Assembly: GCA_035771175.1 (NCBI GenBank)
Contig: CM069589.1
Location: forward strand, 25,872,201-25,936,200
Source: Paratinospora sagittata
Taxonomy: Eukaryota; Streptophyta; Magnoliopsida; Ranunculales; Menispermaceae
Direction of reading: 5' to 3'
Length of the DNA stretch: 64,000 bases
Below are positions 45,122 through 58,434 of the stretch, piece by piece. Both the position numbers and the translations under genes were made by a program. Each line of letters opens with the position of its first letter. Position 1 is the stretch's first letter. The notes below the pieces were generated by a model. It saw only the letters and a list, made by a program, of their open reading frames with translations. It had not been told where the DNA came from and ran no database searches.

Positions 45122-48100
45122 ATTACTTCGCGATTGAATCGGTAAGAAAAATTCAAATAAACTTAAAGTTAAATCCTGACACTAATATGAGTTAATAAAA
45201 AGGAGTTGAAAATATTGTTTATTCTTCTTTCCAAGGAATGTGCATTCACTCAAATTGGAGTCCGGAAGAAAACGTTATGGCTATTTGAATGTTTGTTACC
45301 CATTGACCAACGTACTTATTAATCTAATCAGCAATCAAAATTCAAAAAGCCATAGTCATTTCTTTGGACGTATGATTTTAGTTATTCAAAAGACGTTTAA
45401 AATATCGTTTCTTCCTCTTTGCAACGCATTTTCAATCACTCAAATCGGAGACAGGAATAAAATGTTATGGCTTTTTGAATGTTTTTTGCCGATCAATCAA
45501 ATTACTTATCGGAAAAATCGTGAAGAAAAGTCAAAATAACCGTAACTTTTCATCCCGACTTTGATTTGAGTGATTGAAAAAGAATTGAAAATGTCTTTTG
45601 TTCGAATTTCTAACGCATGTTCAATCACACAAATTGGAGTCAAAATCAAAAAGTTGTGGTTATTTTAAAGTTTCACACCGATCATTCAATTACTTCGCGA
45701 TTGAATCGGTAAGAAAAATTCAAATAGACTTACAGTTAAATTCTGACACTGATATGAGTTAATAAAAAGGCGTTGAAAATATTGTTTATTCTTCTTTCCA
45801 AGGAATGTGCATTCACTTAAATTGGAGTCTGTAAGAAAACGTTATGGCTATTTGAATGTTTGTTACCCATTAACCAACGTACTTGTGAATCTAATCAGCA
45901 ATCAAAATTCAAAAAGCCGTAGCCATTTCTTTAGAAGTATGATTTGAGTTATTCAAAAGGCGTTTAAAATATCATTTCTTCCTCTTTTCAACGCATTTTC
46001 AATCACTCAAATCAAAGTCAGGAATAAAATGTTGTGGCTATTTGAATTTTTTTTGCCGATCAATCAACTTACTTATCAAAAAAATGATGATAAAAAGTTA
46101 AAATAGCGGTAACTTTTCATCCCGACTTTGATTTGAGTGATTGAAAAAGAATTGAAAATGTCTTTTGTTCGAATTTCTAACGCATGTTCTATCACACAAA
46201 TTGGAGTCGAAATCAAAAAGTTGTGATTATTTTAAAGATTCACACCGATCATTCAATTACTTCGCGATTGAATCGGTAAGAAAAATTCAAATAGACTTAC
46301 AGTTAAATTCTGACACTGATATGAGTTAATAAAAAAGCGTTGAAAATATTGTTTATTCTTCTTTCTAAGGAATGTGCATTCACTTAAATTGGAGTCCGGA
46401 AGAAAACGTTATGGCTATTTGAATGTTTGTTACCCATTGACCAACGTACTTATGAATCTAATCAGCAATCAAAATTCAAAAAGCGGTAGTCATTTCTTTG
46501 GACGTATGATTTTAGTTATTCAAAAGACGTTTAAAATATCGTTTCTTCCTCTTTGCAACACATTTTCAATCACTGAAATCGGAGACAGGAATAAAATGTT
46601 ATGGCTATTTTAATGTTTTTTGCCGATCAATCAAATTACTTATCGAAAAAATCGTGAAGAAAAGTCAAAATAACCGTAACTTTTCATCCCGACTTTGATT
46701 TGAGTGATTGAAAAAGAATTGAAAAAGTTTTTTCTTCGAATTTCTAACGCATGTTCAATCACACAAGTTGGAGCCGAAATCAAAAAGTTGTGGTTATTTT
46801 AAAGTTTCACCCCGATCATTCAATTACTTCACGATTGAATCGGTAAGAAAAATTCAAATAAACTTAAAGTTAAATCCTGACACTAATATGAGTTAATAAA
46901 AAGGCGTTGAAAATATTGTTTATTCTTCTTTCCAAGGAATGTGCATTCACTCAAATTGGAGTCCGGAAGAAAACGTTATGGCTATTTGAATGTTTGTTAC
47001 CCATTAACCAACGTACTTATGAATCTAATCAGCAATCAAAATTCAAAAAGTTGTAGTCATTTCTTTGGACGTATGATTTTAGTTATTCAAAAGACGTTTA
47101 AAATATCGTTTCTTCCTCTTTGCAACACATTTTCAATCACTGAAATCGGAGACAGGAATAAAATGTTGTGGCTATTTTAATGTTTTTTGCTTATCAATCA
47201 AATTACTTATCGAAAAAATCGTGAAGAAAAGTCAAAATAACCGTAACTTTTCATCCCGACTTTGATTTGAGTGATTGAAAAAGAATTGAAAAAGTCTTTT
47301 GTTCCTATTTCTAACGCATTTTCAATCACACAAATTGGAGTCAGAATGAAAAAGTTGTGGTTATTTTAAAGTTTCACACCGATCATTCAATTACTTCTCG
47401 ATTGATACGATAAGAAAAATTCAGATAGACTTACAGTTAAATCCTGACACTGATATGAGTTAATAAAAAGGTGTTGAAAATATTGTTTATTCTTCCTTCC
47501 AAGGAATGTGCATTCACTTAAATTGGAGTCCTGAAGAACACGTTATGGCTATTTGAATGTTTGTTAACCATTGACCAACGTACTTATGAATCTAATCAGC
47601 AATCAAAATTCAAAAAGCCATCGTCATTTCTTTGGACGTATGATTTTAGTTATTTAAAAGACGTTTAAAATATCGTTTCTTCCTCTTTTCAACGCATTTT
47701 CAATCACTCAAATCAAAGTCAGGAATAAAATGTTGTGGCTATTTGAATTTTTTTTGCCGATCAATCAACTTACTTATCAAAAAAATGAGGATAAAAAGCT
47801 AAAATAGCGGTAACTTTTCATCCTGACTTTGATTTGAGTGATTGAAAAAGAATTGAAAATGTCTTTTGTTCGAATTTCTAACGCATGTTCAATCACACAA
47901 ATTGGAGTCGAAATCAAAAAGTTGTGGTTATTTTAAAGATTCACACCGATCATTCAATTACTTCGCGATTGAATCGGTAAGAAAAATTCAAATAGACTTA
48001 CAGTTAAATTCTGACACTGATATGAGTTAATAAAAAGGCGTTGAAAATATTGTTTATTCTTCTTTCCAAGGAATGTGCATTCACTTAAATTGGAGTCCGG

Positions 48101-49130
48101 AAGAAAACGTTATGGCTATTTGAATGTTTGTTACCCATTGACCAACGTACTTATGAATCTAATCAGCAATCAAAATTCAAAAAGCCGTAGCCATTTCTTT
48201 GGAAGTATGATTTGAGTTATTCAAAAGGCGTTTAAAATATCATTTCTTCCTCTTTTCAACGCATTTTCAATCACTCAAATCAAAGTCAGGAATAAAATGT
48301 TGTGGCTATTTGAATTTTTTTTGCCGATCAATCAACTTACTTATCAAAAAAATGATGATAAAATGTTAAAATAGCGGTAACTTTTCATCCCGACTTTGAT
48401 TTGAGTGATTGAAAAAGAATTGAAAAAGTTTTTTCTTCGAATTTCTAACGCATGTTCAATCACACAAGTTGGAGTCGAAATCAAAAAGTTGTGGTTATTT
48501 TAAAGTTTCACCTCGATCATTCAATTACTTCGCGATTGAATCGGTAAGAAAAATTCAAATAGACTTACAGTTAAATTCTGACACTGATATGAGTTAATAA
48601 AAAGGCGTTGAAAATATTGTTTATTCTTCTTTCCAAGGAATGTGCATTCACTTAAATTGGAGTCCGGAAGAAAACGTTATGGCTATTTGAATGTTTGTTA
48701 CCCATTGACCAACGTACTTATGAATCTAATCAGCAATCAAAATTCAAAAAGCCGTAGTCATTTCTTTGGACGTATGATTTTAGTTATTTAAAAGACGTTT
48801 AAAATATCGTTTCTTCCTCTTTGCAACACATTTTCAATCACTGAAATCGGAGACAGGAATAAAATGTTATGGCTATTTTAATGTTTTTTGCCGATCAATC
48901 AAATTACTTATCGAAAAAATCGTGAAGAAAAGTCAAAATAACCGTAACTTTTCATCCCGACTTTGATTTGAGTGATTGAAAAAGAATTGAAAAAGTTTTT
49001 TCTTCGAATTTCTAACGCATGTTCAATCACACAAGTTGGAGCCGAAATCAAAAAGTTGTGGTTATTCTAAAGTTTCACCCCGATCATTCAATTACTTCGC
49101 GATTAAATCGGTAAGAAAAATTCAAATAAA
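45117..49130. repeat. 567-bp satellite, block 3 (about 7 units)
   Basis: Units start at 45240, 45807, 46374, 46941, about 47508, 48074 and 48641. They are more diverged from each other than those of block 2, with no obvious higher-order period, and keep the s3 inverted repeat with point changes (for example cactgaaatc). The array resumes at a different phase from where it stopped at 36334, showing that at least about 440 bp of satellite was deleted with the element 2 LTR. Confidence 0.93.
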
Positions 49131-50702
49131 GACCTTCTTGCCTACTACCATTCCTTCGAGATCTACTGTTATGTACAGAATGACTACTAACAGAAGGTTG
49201 AGAGTGTGCGCGCTCTGCGTTGGAGTTTTGCAAACGAGTTAATACAAGATTGTGGCTCTCTTTCAGTGCAGCAATATTGGATGCCATTTCATCTAACCGT
49301 TCAAGTAGGTTAGTCGGTTGTCCCATTGGTGGTTGATGGGTTGGTTGTCTCGTAGGTGAAGGGTAGGCCATAGGTATTGGTTGTATGGGTGATTCATAGG
49401 GGGAACGTAGTTGTATTGATTGTGCGGGGATCCCCTAACCGGAACCCCTTGGATAATTTGGTTTGTTGGAGAGGAAAAAGTTTGAAATAATGGGCTCATT
49501 GGAATGTTTGGCCCTCCAAGATTTGGTGACGCCCAGGACGGTTGTTGTTGGGTTACAGCAACTTGTGGAACTGGCTGATATTGTACCGCAGGAGTTGGAA
49601 ATCTTTGGTACAAAGTGTTACCTTGAGTTGGCACGTTCCAAGTTGGTGGATTTGCTTGCGTACCTTGTCTATCATGACTTTGTATAGGTGGATTTAGTGT
49701 GGCATATAATTCTTCGTCAGTAAGTGGTGGATCAATTGGATCAGTATTCAGGGCTGGGTCTGATGTAGGATTTGGATTTGAATCATTATTTGGGCCGTCT
49801 CTGACAGGCATCTTGCGTCGACATTTGCGAAGGCAACGCCCGTGCTTGTCTCTCATTCTTTCGGCAGTTCTGATTGTCGTGCCGAATACCTCTTCGTCAG
49901 TTACCCCTCCACTTGTGCCATAGGTCTTGAAGATAGAGGATGCTGTAACTGGTTCAGTGATCAGCTTTGACGTTCCATCGAAAGTGTCAACGTTGGCCGC
50001 GTGAAGTATCCTCATAATCAAAACTCCGTAGCCGAGGAATTTCTTCTTTAAAGGGTTTTGAATCACCCTCAACATTTGTTGGATGATGATGTGTGGTAGA
50101 GAGACTTTTATGTTCTTCTCTATGCAATACAGCACAAGGAGTTGGGCCCTTGACATAGTGCCCCTAGTGCCCCTCTCTGGCAAGATGTTGCCGTAGACAA
50201 TCTTTCCGAGGCCGACAAGAGATGGCTTAAGATGATTGTTTGGGAGGTTGGTGTATGTTGATTGAGTGTATGGCTCTTTGGCGAGGGAATTGAACAGTTG
50301 TGCATTAGATTCTGCGATCTCTGCAACTGTCTGGGGGTCATGTGGTTCAATAATCCTCTCCTCAATCGGAATCTCCAAGAGGCGAGCAATAATCTCGATA
50401 TTGATAGGAATTGCCGTTCCCATGATTGTTGTCTCTAATTGAGGGCTGAACTCATCTCCGTGAAGTCCCACGTAAGTCATGGCTTCATAGAAGGATCTGA
50501 CCAAGTTGTAAGAGACTTGACCCTCAACGTTGGTTATATTTAACCAATCCAGTGTTGCGAGTTTGTCATGAAGGATTGGACGGAGGCGGAGATCGCTATT
50601 GTCGATGCTCCTCATGGTCACAATCTCTCTTTTGGACAATTCCGTTAGTCTAGTGGGAATTGGTTCCCTGCTAGTAGAAGTTGTTCCCTCCCTTGAGGTC
50701 AT
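49131..50702 (-). pseudogene. ORF1 of element 3: 13-bp deletion and lost stop
   Basis: Starts at the ATG at 50702, 7 nt after the acceptor-like AG (an upstream in-frame ATG is at 50741). It is open and highly similar to elements 1 and 2 through the N-terminal domain and most of the Pro/Asn/Gln-rich region. Near 49372-49376 it lacks 13 bp that element 2 has between ccatagg and ttggttg, which shifts the frame. The correct frame for the heptad helix and Ser/Arg tail reopens as a separate ORF at 49371-49084. The last codons and stop are lost at the truncation, so that frame reads on into satellite. This lesion is independent of the one in element 1. Confidence 0.8.
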
Positions 50703-51297
50703 TCTTTTGCTGAAAGGAAAATAAATTTGTGTAAAAGACACAAAATATATTCCTAATATTTTTTAAGATTTATGCCTTGTCTGCTAGACATTAGTTTCGA
50801 GTTTTCTGTTGATGTTTATGCCATCATGAAATTTTCTTCATTAGTGAGTTGATGCATATATGTCGTATTCACATAGAAATGTATTGACATATTTAATCAT
50901 AACTATATAGTTTTTGTTGATGTTTATGCCATCATGAAATTTTCTTCATTAGTGAGTTGATGCATATATGTCGTATTCACATAGAAATGTATTGGCATAT
51001 TTAATCATAACTATATAGTTTCCATAAAGCAACTATATATAAAATCATATATAGGTGTTTTTAATCCAAATCTTAACTATATATAAAAGTCATATATATA
51101 TAGAGTGATAAATAATTTTATTTTATTATTTTTTTTTTTTGAGGATTTTGGTTTGGTAATAAATTGTTTTCGAAAAAAAAAATTTCAAATAGTATTTTTT
51201 TTTTTTCCGAATATTTATTTTTCGAAAAAAAAAAAATTTTAAATTTTTTTTTTTTTTTTTTTTTCGAATATTTATTTTTCGAAAAAAAAAATTCAAT

Positions 51298-51340
<43 letters not shown>

Positions 51341-51610
51341 TTTTTTTATACGTACCTCATATACACTAATGTATATAGATACATATATTCAATAATAACT
51401 ACACCTATAGTTTCTACTAAATTTTGACTATATGTATATTTAAGTCAAACTATATAAAAATCATATAGTTTTCTAGATATATATATTTAATGCAAATCTC
51501 AACTATATATAATTGACGTATGTATATATAGTTCTAGAGATATATATATCTAATAACATTTTTTTTTGCTTCCCCTAATTTGGTGGACTTGGGCGGGCCA
51601 TGGACCGTAC
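50703..51610 (-). other. AT-rich leader of element 3 with a 108-bp tandem duplication
   Basis: No gene. A 108-bp segment beginning gttgatgtttatgcc at 50808 is repeated at 50916 with one visible change (attgacat / attggcat). Further upstream in sense are T/A runs with TTTCGAAAA, a TTTA microsatellite (about 51297-51342) and the donor-like GAG|GTACG (GT at 51355-51354). Confidence 0.75.
51297..51342. repeat. (TTTA)n microsatellite in element 3 leader
   Basis: About eleven TTTA units. The corresponding place in element 2 has an ATT microsatellite and in element 1 long A-runs, so this site is hypervariable between copies. Confidence 0.85.
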
Positions 51611-51622
51611 GCTCTGATACCA
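51611..51622 (-). promoter_or_regulatory. Primer binding site (element 3)
   Basis: The complement reads TGGTATCAGAGC, five nucleotides from the LTR end at 51628. Confidence 0.9.
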
Positions 51623-51627
51623 TTAAA

Positions 51628-53026
51628 TGTCACACCCCGCCCGGACGCGCCTAAACCGGCGGTACACTCTCGGACGGGGCGCGCATTTGGAACAATCATA
51701 ATGGTAATAACAGAGTGCGCAGCGGAAATATAGTACACAGTACAAATCTGATTTCATATAATTCAGAATACTTTTGTACATAAAATGGTCAAGGGAACAT
51801 ACTCCCAAAATCCCCAATGATTCATACAAAGGGTACAAAATATGGGCCCCATAACCTGCACCCAGTCCACCCTAATTTCCTGTGAAAGATTTGATAATAT
51901 TGGAGTGAGCTTAACGCGCTCAGTGGGTAAATAGTGCATGAGTATAACAATTAATAAAACATACCTCAATATCAAATATCTTAAATACACATGTAAGCAT
52001 CATAATCAATCAATATGTATGTATGCATGACACCGTCACGTATTAATGGTTTGATGAGCGTACATCGCCTGAGTTCACGTACAGGTGTCCTTCCCCGGGC
52101 GTAGCCAGGTTCTCACTGTACGTCCCTCCTCAGGAACGATGCTCTGGATTCACGTACTGATGTCCCTCCCCGGCGTAGCCAGGTTCTCATGTACATCCCT
52201 CTCCAGAGAAATAATATGAATAGTGAGCAATGCTTCTAACTATTCTATGAGTCATAAACCATACACGTCCCTAGGTGGTGATATGTATGATGCCAATGCA
52301 TAAACTAGTCTAGTCTACTGGTCTGGTCTTTTCTTGACATTTAGACTGACTTTGGCAACGTCTAGTGATCCTTATCAGGGTCGGTATCACGACGTGCAAG
52401 GTTAAGCCATTATATGACATAATGCAGTGTAAATGAATAGTAGACATAATAATAATTGAATGTAAACTTTAATAAAAGTTATGAAACACACAAACCTATG
52501 TTTCGTTCCCCACCTTCAGATCTGGTGCTTTTCTCCGGACAGAACTTCGTTGCACCGCTTTCAGATCTGGCGCTTTCCTCCGGACAGAACTTTGTTGCAC
52601 CGCACCGGGAGTCTCAAAGACTAAAAACTTAGAATGCGTGGAAAGGAGAAGAAAAATCACAAGAGAAGGTGATTTGGTGTGAGGAATAAGAAATGAGGAG
52701 GTTTCTTATATAGAGATTTTTGCGCCTGAACGTTCTGGCATGCGCCTGAACGTTCTGGCATGCGCCTGAACGTTCTGGCATGGCGCCTGAACGTTCTGGC
52801 ACGCGCCTGAACGTTCTGGCACGCGCCTGAACGTTCTGGCACGCGCCTGAACGTTCTGGCATCGCGCCTGAACGTTCTGGCATGGCGCCTGAACGTTCTG
52901 GCACCCGCCTGAACGTTCTGGCACCCGCCTGAACGTTCTGGCACCCGCCTGAACGTTCGGGCGTTGCCCAAATAGTAAAAATTTCAAATAGTATTTTTTT
53001 TTTTTTCTGAAATACAGGGTATTACA
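51628..53026 (-). repeat. Element 3 5' LTR (1399 bp, complete)
   Basis: Complement starts TGTAATACCCTGTATTTC (53026) and ends GTGTGACA (51628). It contains 12 minisatellite units, the TATA box (complement at 52705-52712), and the roughly 49-bp extra U5 segment (near 52088-52135) shared with element 2 but absent from element 1. Confidence 0.92.
52722..52963 (-). repeat. U3 minisatellite, 12 copies (element 3 LTR)
   Basis: Twelve tandem 20-21 bp units of the same GCCAGAACGTTCAGGCG type, all with AACGTT. Linkers differ from element 1 (several gtgccagaacg or ggtgccag forms), so each LTR has its own array history. Confidence 0.92.
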
Positions 53027-53330
53027 TTGAATGTTTGTTACCCATTGACCAACGTACTTATGAATCTAATCAGCAATCAAAATTCAAAAAGCCATAGTCA
53101 TTTCTTTGGACGTATGATTTTAGTTATTCAAAAGACGTTTAAAATATCGTTTCTTCCTCTTTGCAACGCATTTTCAATCACTCAAATCGGAGACAGGAAT
53201 AAAATGTTATGGCAATTTGAATGTTCTGTGCCGATCAATCAAATTACTTATCGAAAAAATCGTGAAGAAAAGTCAAAATAACCGTAACTTTTCATCCCGA
53301 CTTTGATTTGAGTGATTGAAAAAGAATTGA

Positions 53331-56300
53331 AAAAGTCTTTTGTTCCTATTTCTAACGCATTTTCAATCACACAAATTGGAGTCAGAATGAAAAAGTTGTG
53401 GTTATTTTAAAGTTTCACACCGATCATTCAATTACTTCTCGATTGAATCGATAAGAAAAATTCAGATAGACATACAGTTAAATCCTGACACTGATATGAG
53501 TTAATAAAAAGGTGTTGAAAATATTGTTTATTCTTCCTTCCAAGGAATGTGCATTCACTTAAATTGGAGTCCTGAAGAAAACGTTATGGTTATTTGAATG
53601 TTTGTTACCCATTGACCAACGTACTTATGAATCTAATCAGCAATCAAAATTCAAAAAGCCATCGTCATTACTTTGGACGTATGATTTTAGTTATTCAAAA
53701 GACGTTTAAAATATCGTTTCTTCCTCTTTGCAACGTATTTTCAATCACTCAAATCGGAGACAGGAATAAAATGTTATGGCTATTTGAATGTTTTTTGCCG
53801 ATCAATCAAATTACTTATCGGAAAAATCGTGAAGAAAACTCAAAATAACCGTAACTTTTCATCCCGACTTTGATTTGAGTGCTTGAAAAAGAATTGAAAA
53901 TGTCTTTTGTTCAAATTTCTAACGCATGTTCAATCACACAAGTTGGAGTCAAAATCAAAAAGTTGTGGTCATTTTAAAGTTTCACCCCGATCATTCAATA
54001 ACTTCATGATTGAATCGGTAAGAAAAATTCAAATAAACTTAAAGTTAAATCCTGACACTGATATGAGTTAATAAAAAGGCGTTGAAAATATTGTTTATTC
54101 TTCTTTCCAAGAAATGTGCATTCACTCAAATTGGAGTCCGGAAGAAAACGTTTTGGCAATTTGAATGTTTGTTACCCATTGACCAACGTACTTATGAATC
54201 TAATCAGCAATCAAAATTCAAAAAGCCGTAGTCATTTCTTTGGACGTATGATTTTAGTTATTCAAAAGACGTTTAAAATATCGTTTCTTCCTCTTTGCAA
54301 CGCCTTTTCAATCACTCAAATCGGTGACAGGAATAAAATGTTATGGCTATTTGAATGTTTTTTGCCGATCAATCAAATTACTTATCGAAAAAATCGTGAA
54401 GAAAAGGCAAAATAACCGTAACTTTTTATCCCGACTTTGATTTGAGTGATTGAAAAAGAATTGAAAAAGTTTTTTCTTCGAATTTCTAACGCATGTTCAA
54501 TCACACAAGTTGGAGCCGAAATCAAAAAGTTGTGGTTATTTTAAAGTTTTACCCCGATCATTCAATTACTTCGCGATTTAATCGGTAAGAAAAATTCAAA
54601 TAAACTTAAAGTTAAATCCTGACACTGATATGAGTTAATAAAAAGGCGTTGAAAATATTGTTTGTACTTCTTTCCAAGGAATGTGCATTCACTCAAATTG
54701 GAGTCCGGAAGAAAACGTTATGGCAATTTGAATGTTTGTTACCCATTGACCAACGTACTTATGAATCTAATCAGCAATCAAAATTCAAAAAGCCGTAGTC
54801 ATTTCTTTGGACGTATGATTTTAGTTATTCAAAAGACGTTTAAAATATCGTTTCTTCCTCTTTGCAACGCCTTTTCAATCACTGAAATCGGAGACAGGAA
54901 TAAAATGTTATGGCTATTTGAATGTTTTGTGCCGATCAATCAAATTATTTATCGAAAAAAACGTGAAGAAAAGTCAAAATAATCGTAACTTTTTATCCCG
55001 ACTTTGATTTGAGTGATTGAAAAAGAATTGAAAAAGTCTTTTGTTCCTATTTCTAACGCATTTTCAATCACACAAATTGGAGTCAGAATGAAAAAGTTGT
55101 GGTTATTTTAAAGTTTCACACCGATCATTCAATTACTTCTCGATTGAATCGATAAGAAAAATTCAGATAGACTTACAGTTAAATCCTGACACTGATATGA
55201 GTTAATAAAAAGGTGTTGAAAATATTGTTTATTCTTCCTTCCAAGGAATGTGCATTCACTTAAATTGGAGTCCTGAAGAAAACGTTATGGTTATTTGAAT
55301 GTTTGTTACCCATTGACCAACGTACTTATGAATCTAATCAGCAATCAAAATTCAAAAAGCCATCGTCATTACTTTGGACGTATGATTTTAGTTATTCAAA
55401 AGACGTTTAAAATATCGTTTCTTCCTCTTTGCAACGTATTTTCAATCACTCAAATCGGAGACAGGAATAAAATGTTATGGCTATTTGAATGTTTTTTGCC
55501 GATCAATCAAATTACTTATCGGAAAAATCGTGAAGAAAACTCAAAATAACCGTAACTTTTCATCCCGACTTTGATTTGAGTGCTTGAAAAAGAATTGAAA
55601 ATGTCTTTTGTTCAAATTTCTAACGCATGTTCAATCACACAAGTTGGAGTCAAAATCAAAAAGTTGTGGTCATTTTAAAGTTTCACCCCGATCATTCAAT
55701 AACTTCATGATTGAATCGGTAAGAAAAATTCAAATAAACTTAAAGTTAAATCCTGACACTGATATGAGTTAATAAAAAGGCGTTGAAAATATTGTTTATT
55801 CTTCTTTCCAAGAAATGTGCATTCACTCAAATTGGAGTCCGGAAGAAAACGTTTTGGCAATTTGAATGTTTGTTACCCATTGACCAACGTACTTATGAAT
55901 CTAATCAGCAATCAAAATTCAAAAAGCCGTAGTCATTTCTTTGGACGTATGATTTTAGTTATTCAAAAGACGTTTAAAATATCGTTTCTTCCTCTTTGCA
56001 ACGCCTTTTCAATCACTCAAATCGGTGACAGGAATAAAATGTTATGGCTATTTGAATGTTTTTTGCCTATCAATCAAATTACTTATCGAAAAAATCGTGA
56101 AGAAAAGGCAAAATAACCGTAACTTTTTATCCCGACTTTGATTTGAGTGATTGAAAAAGAATTGAAAAAGTTTTTTCTTCGAATTTCTAACGCATGTTCA
56201 ATCACACAAGTTGGAGCCGAAATCAAAAAGTTGTGGTTATTTTAAAGTTTTACCCCGATCATTCAATTACTTCGCGATTTAATCGGTAAGAAAAATTCAA

Positions 56301-58434
56301 ATAAACTTAAAGTTAAATCCTGACACTGATATGAGTTAATAAAAAGGCGTTGAAAATATTGTTTGTACTTCTTTCCAAGGAATGTGCATTCACTCAAATT
56401 GGAGTCCGGAAGAAAACGTTATGGCAATTTGAATGTTTGTTACCCATTGACCAACGTACTTATGAATCTAATCAGCAATCAAAATTCAAAAAGCCGTAGT
56501 CATTTCTTTGGACGTATGATTTTAGTTATTCAAAAGACGTTTAAAATATCGTTTCTTCCTCTTTGCAACGCCTTTTCAATCACTGAAATCGGAGACAGGA
56601 ATAAAATGTTATGGCTATTTGAATGTTTTGTGCCGATCAATCAAATTATTTATCGAAAAAAACGTGAAGAAAAGTCAAAATAATCGTAACTTTTTATCCC
56701 GACTTTGATTTGAGTGATTGAAAAAGAATTGAAAAAGTCTTTTGTTCCTATTTCTAACGCATTTTCAATCACACAAATTGGAGTCAGAATGAAAAAGTTG
56801 TGGTTATTTTAAAGTTTCACACCGATCATTCAATTACTTCTCGATTGAATCGATAAGAAAAATTCAGATAGACTTACAGTTAAATCCTGACACTGATATG
56901 AGTTAATAAAAAGGTGTTGAAAATATTGTTTATTCTTCCTTCCAAGGAATGTGCATTCACTTAAATTGGAGTCCTGAAGAAAACGTTATGGTTATTTGAA
57001 TGTTTGTTACCCATTGACCAACGTACTTATGAATCTAATCAGCAATCAAAATTCAAAAAGCCATCGTCATTACTTTGGACGTATGATTTTAGTTATTCAA
57101 AAGACGTTTAAAATATCGTTTCTTCCTCTTTGCAACGTATTTTCAATCACTCAAATCGGAGACAGGAATAAAATGTTATGGCTATTTGAATGTTTTTTGC
57201 CGATCAATCAAATTACTTATCGGAAAAATCGTGAAGAAAACTCAAAATAACCGTAACTTTTCATCCCGACTTTGATTTGAGTGCTTGAAAAAGAATTGAA
57301 AATGTCTTTTGTTCAAATTTCTAACGCATGTTCAATCACACAAGTTGGAGTCAAAATCAAAAAGTTGTGGTCATTTTAAAGTTTCACCCCGATCATTCAA
57401 TAACTTCATGATTGAATCGGTAAGAAAAATTCAAATAAACTTAAAGTTAAATCCTGACACTGATATGAGTTAATAAAAAGGCGTTGAAAATATTGTTTAT
57501 TCTTCTTTCCAAGAAATGTGCATTCACTCAAATTGGAGTCCGGAAGAAAACGTTTTGGCAATTTGAATGTTTGTTACCCATTGACCAACGTACTTATGAA
57601 TCTAATCAGCAATCAAAATTCAAAAAGCCGTAGTCATTTCTTTGGACGTATGATTTTAGTTATTCAAAAGACGTTTAAAATATCGTTTCTTCCTCTTTGC
57701 AACGCCTTTTCAATCACTCAAATCGGTGACAGGAATAAAATGTTATGGCTATTTGAATGTTTTTTGCCGATCAATCAAATTACTTATCGAAAAAATCGTG
57801 AAGAAAAGGCAAAATAACCGTAACTTTTTATCCCGACTTTGATTTGAGTGATTGAAAAAGAATTGAAAAAGTTTTTTCTTCGAATTTCTAACGCATGTTC
57901 AATCACACAAGTTGGAGCCGAAATCAAAAAGTTGTGGTTATTTTAAAGTTTTACCCCGATCATTCAATTACTTCGCGATTGAATCGGTAAGAAAAATTCA
58001 AATAAACTTAAAGTTAAATCCTGACACTGATATGAGTTAATAAAAAGGCGTTGAAAATATTGTTTGTACTTCTTTCCAAGGAATGTGCATTCACTCAAAT
58101 TGGAGTCCGGAAGAAAACGTTATGGCAATTTGAATGTTTGTTACCCATTGACCAACGTACTTATGAATCTAATCAGCAATCAAAATTCAAAAAGCCGTAG
58201 TCATTTCTTTGGACGTATGATTTTAGTTATTCAAAAGACGTTTAAAATATCGTTTCTTCCTCTTTGCAACGCCTTTTCAATCACTGAAATCGGAGACAGG
58301 AATAAAATGTTATGGCTATTTGAATGTTTTGTGCCGATCAATCAAATTATTTATCGAAAAAAACGTGAAGAAAAGTCAAAATAATCGTAACTTTTTATCC
58401 CGACTTTGATTTGAGTGATTGAAAAAGAATTGAA
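53331..58434. repeat. Three-unit higher-order repeat, 1701 bp, three copies
   Basis: Three-unit blocks at about 53331, 55032 and 56733 are nearly identical, sharing unusual variants such as ggttatttgaatg, ccatcgtcattac, gagtgcttgaaaaag, ccaagaaatgtg and tttgtacttc. The unit types differ from those of the 12.7-29.5 kb array, so this amplification is separate. It is broken at about 58434, where the next s1 reads gttttttcttcg instead of gtcttttgttcc. Confidence 0.88.

Larger units (their letters stand above)
49131..53026 (-). mobile_element. Element 3: same family, 3'-truncated (LTR, leader, ORF1 only)
   Basis: In sense order: complete 5' LTR (53026-51628), PBS, leader, ORF1 to its last few codons, then a direct junction to satellite at 49130/49131. 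The ORF1-gag spacer, gag, pol and 3' LTR are deleted. No target duplication is testable; the satellite next to the intact LTR end begins ttgaa. Confidence 0.92.

Noticed and set aside
45240..49130. Clear higher-order period in block 3
   Set aside because: I compared successive units and found shared variants two or three units apart, but no consistent multi-unit repeat within only about seven units.
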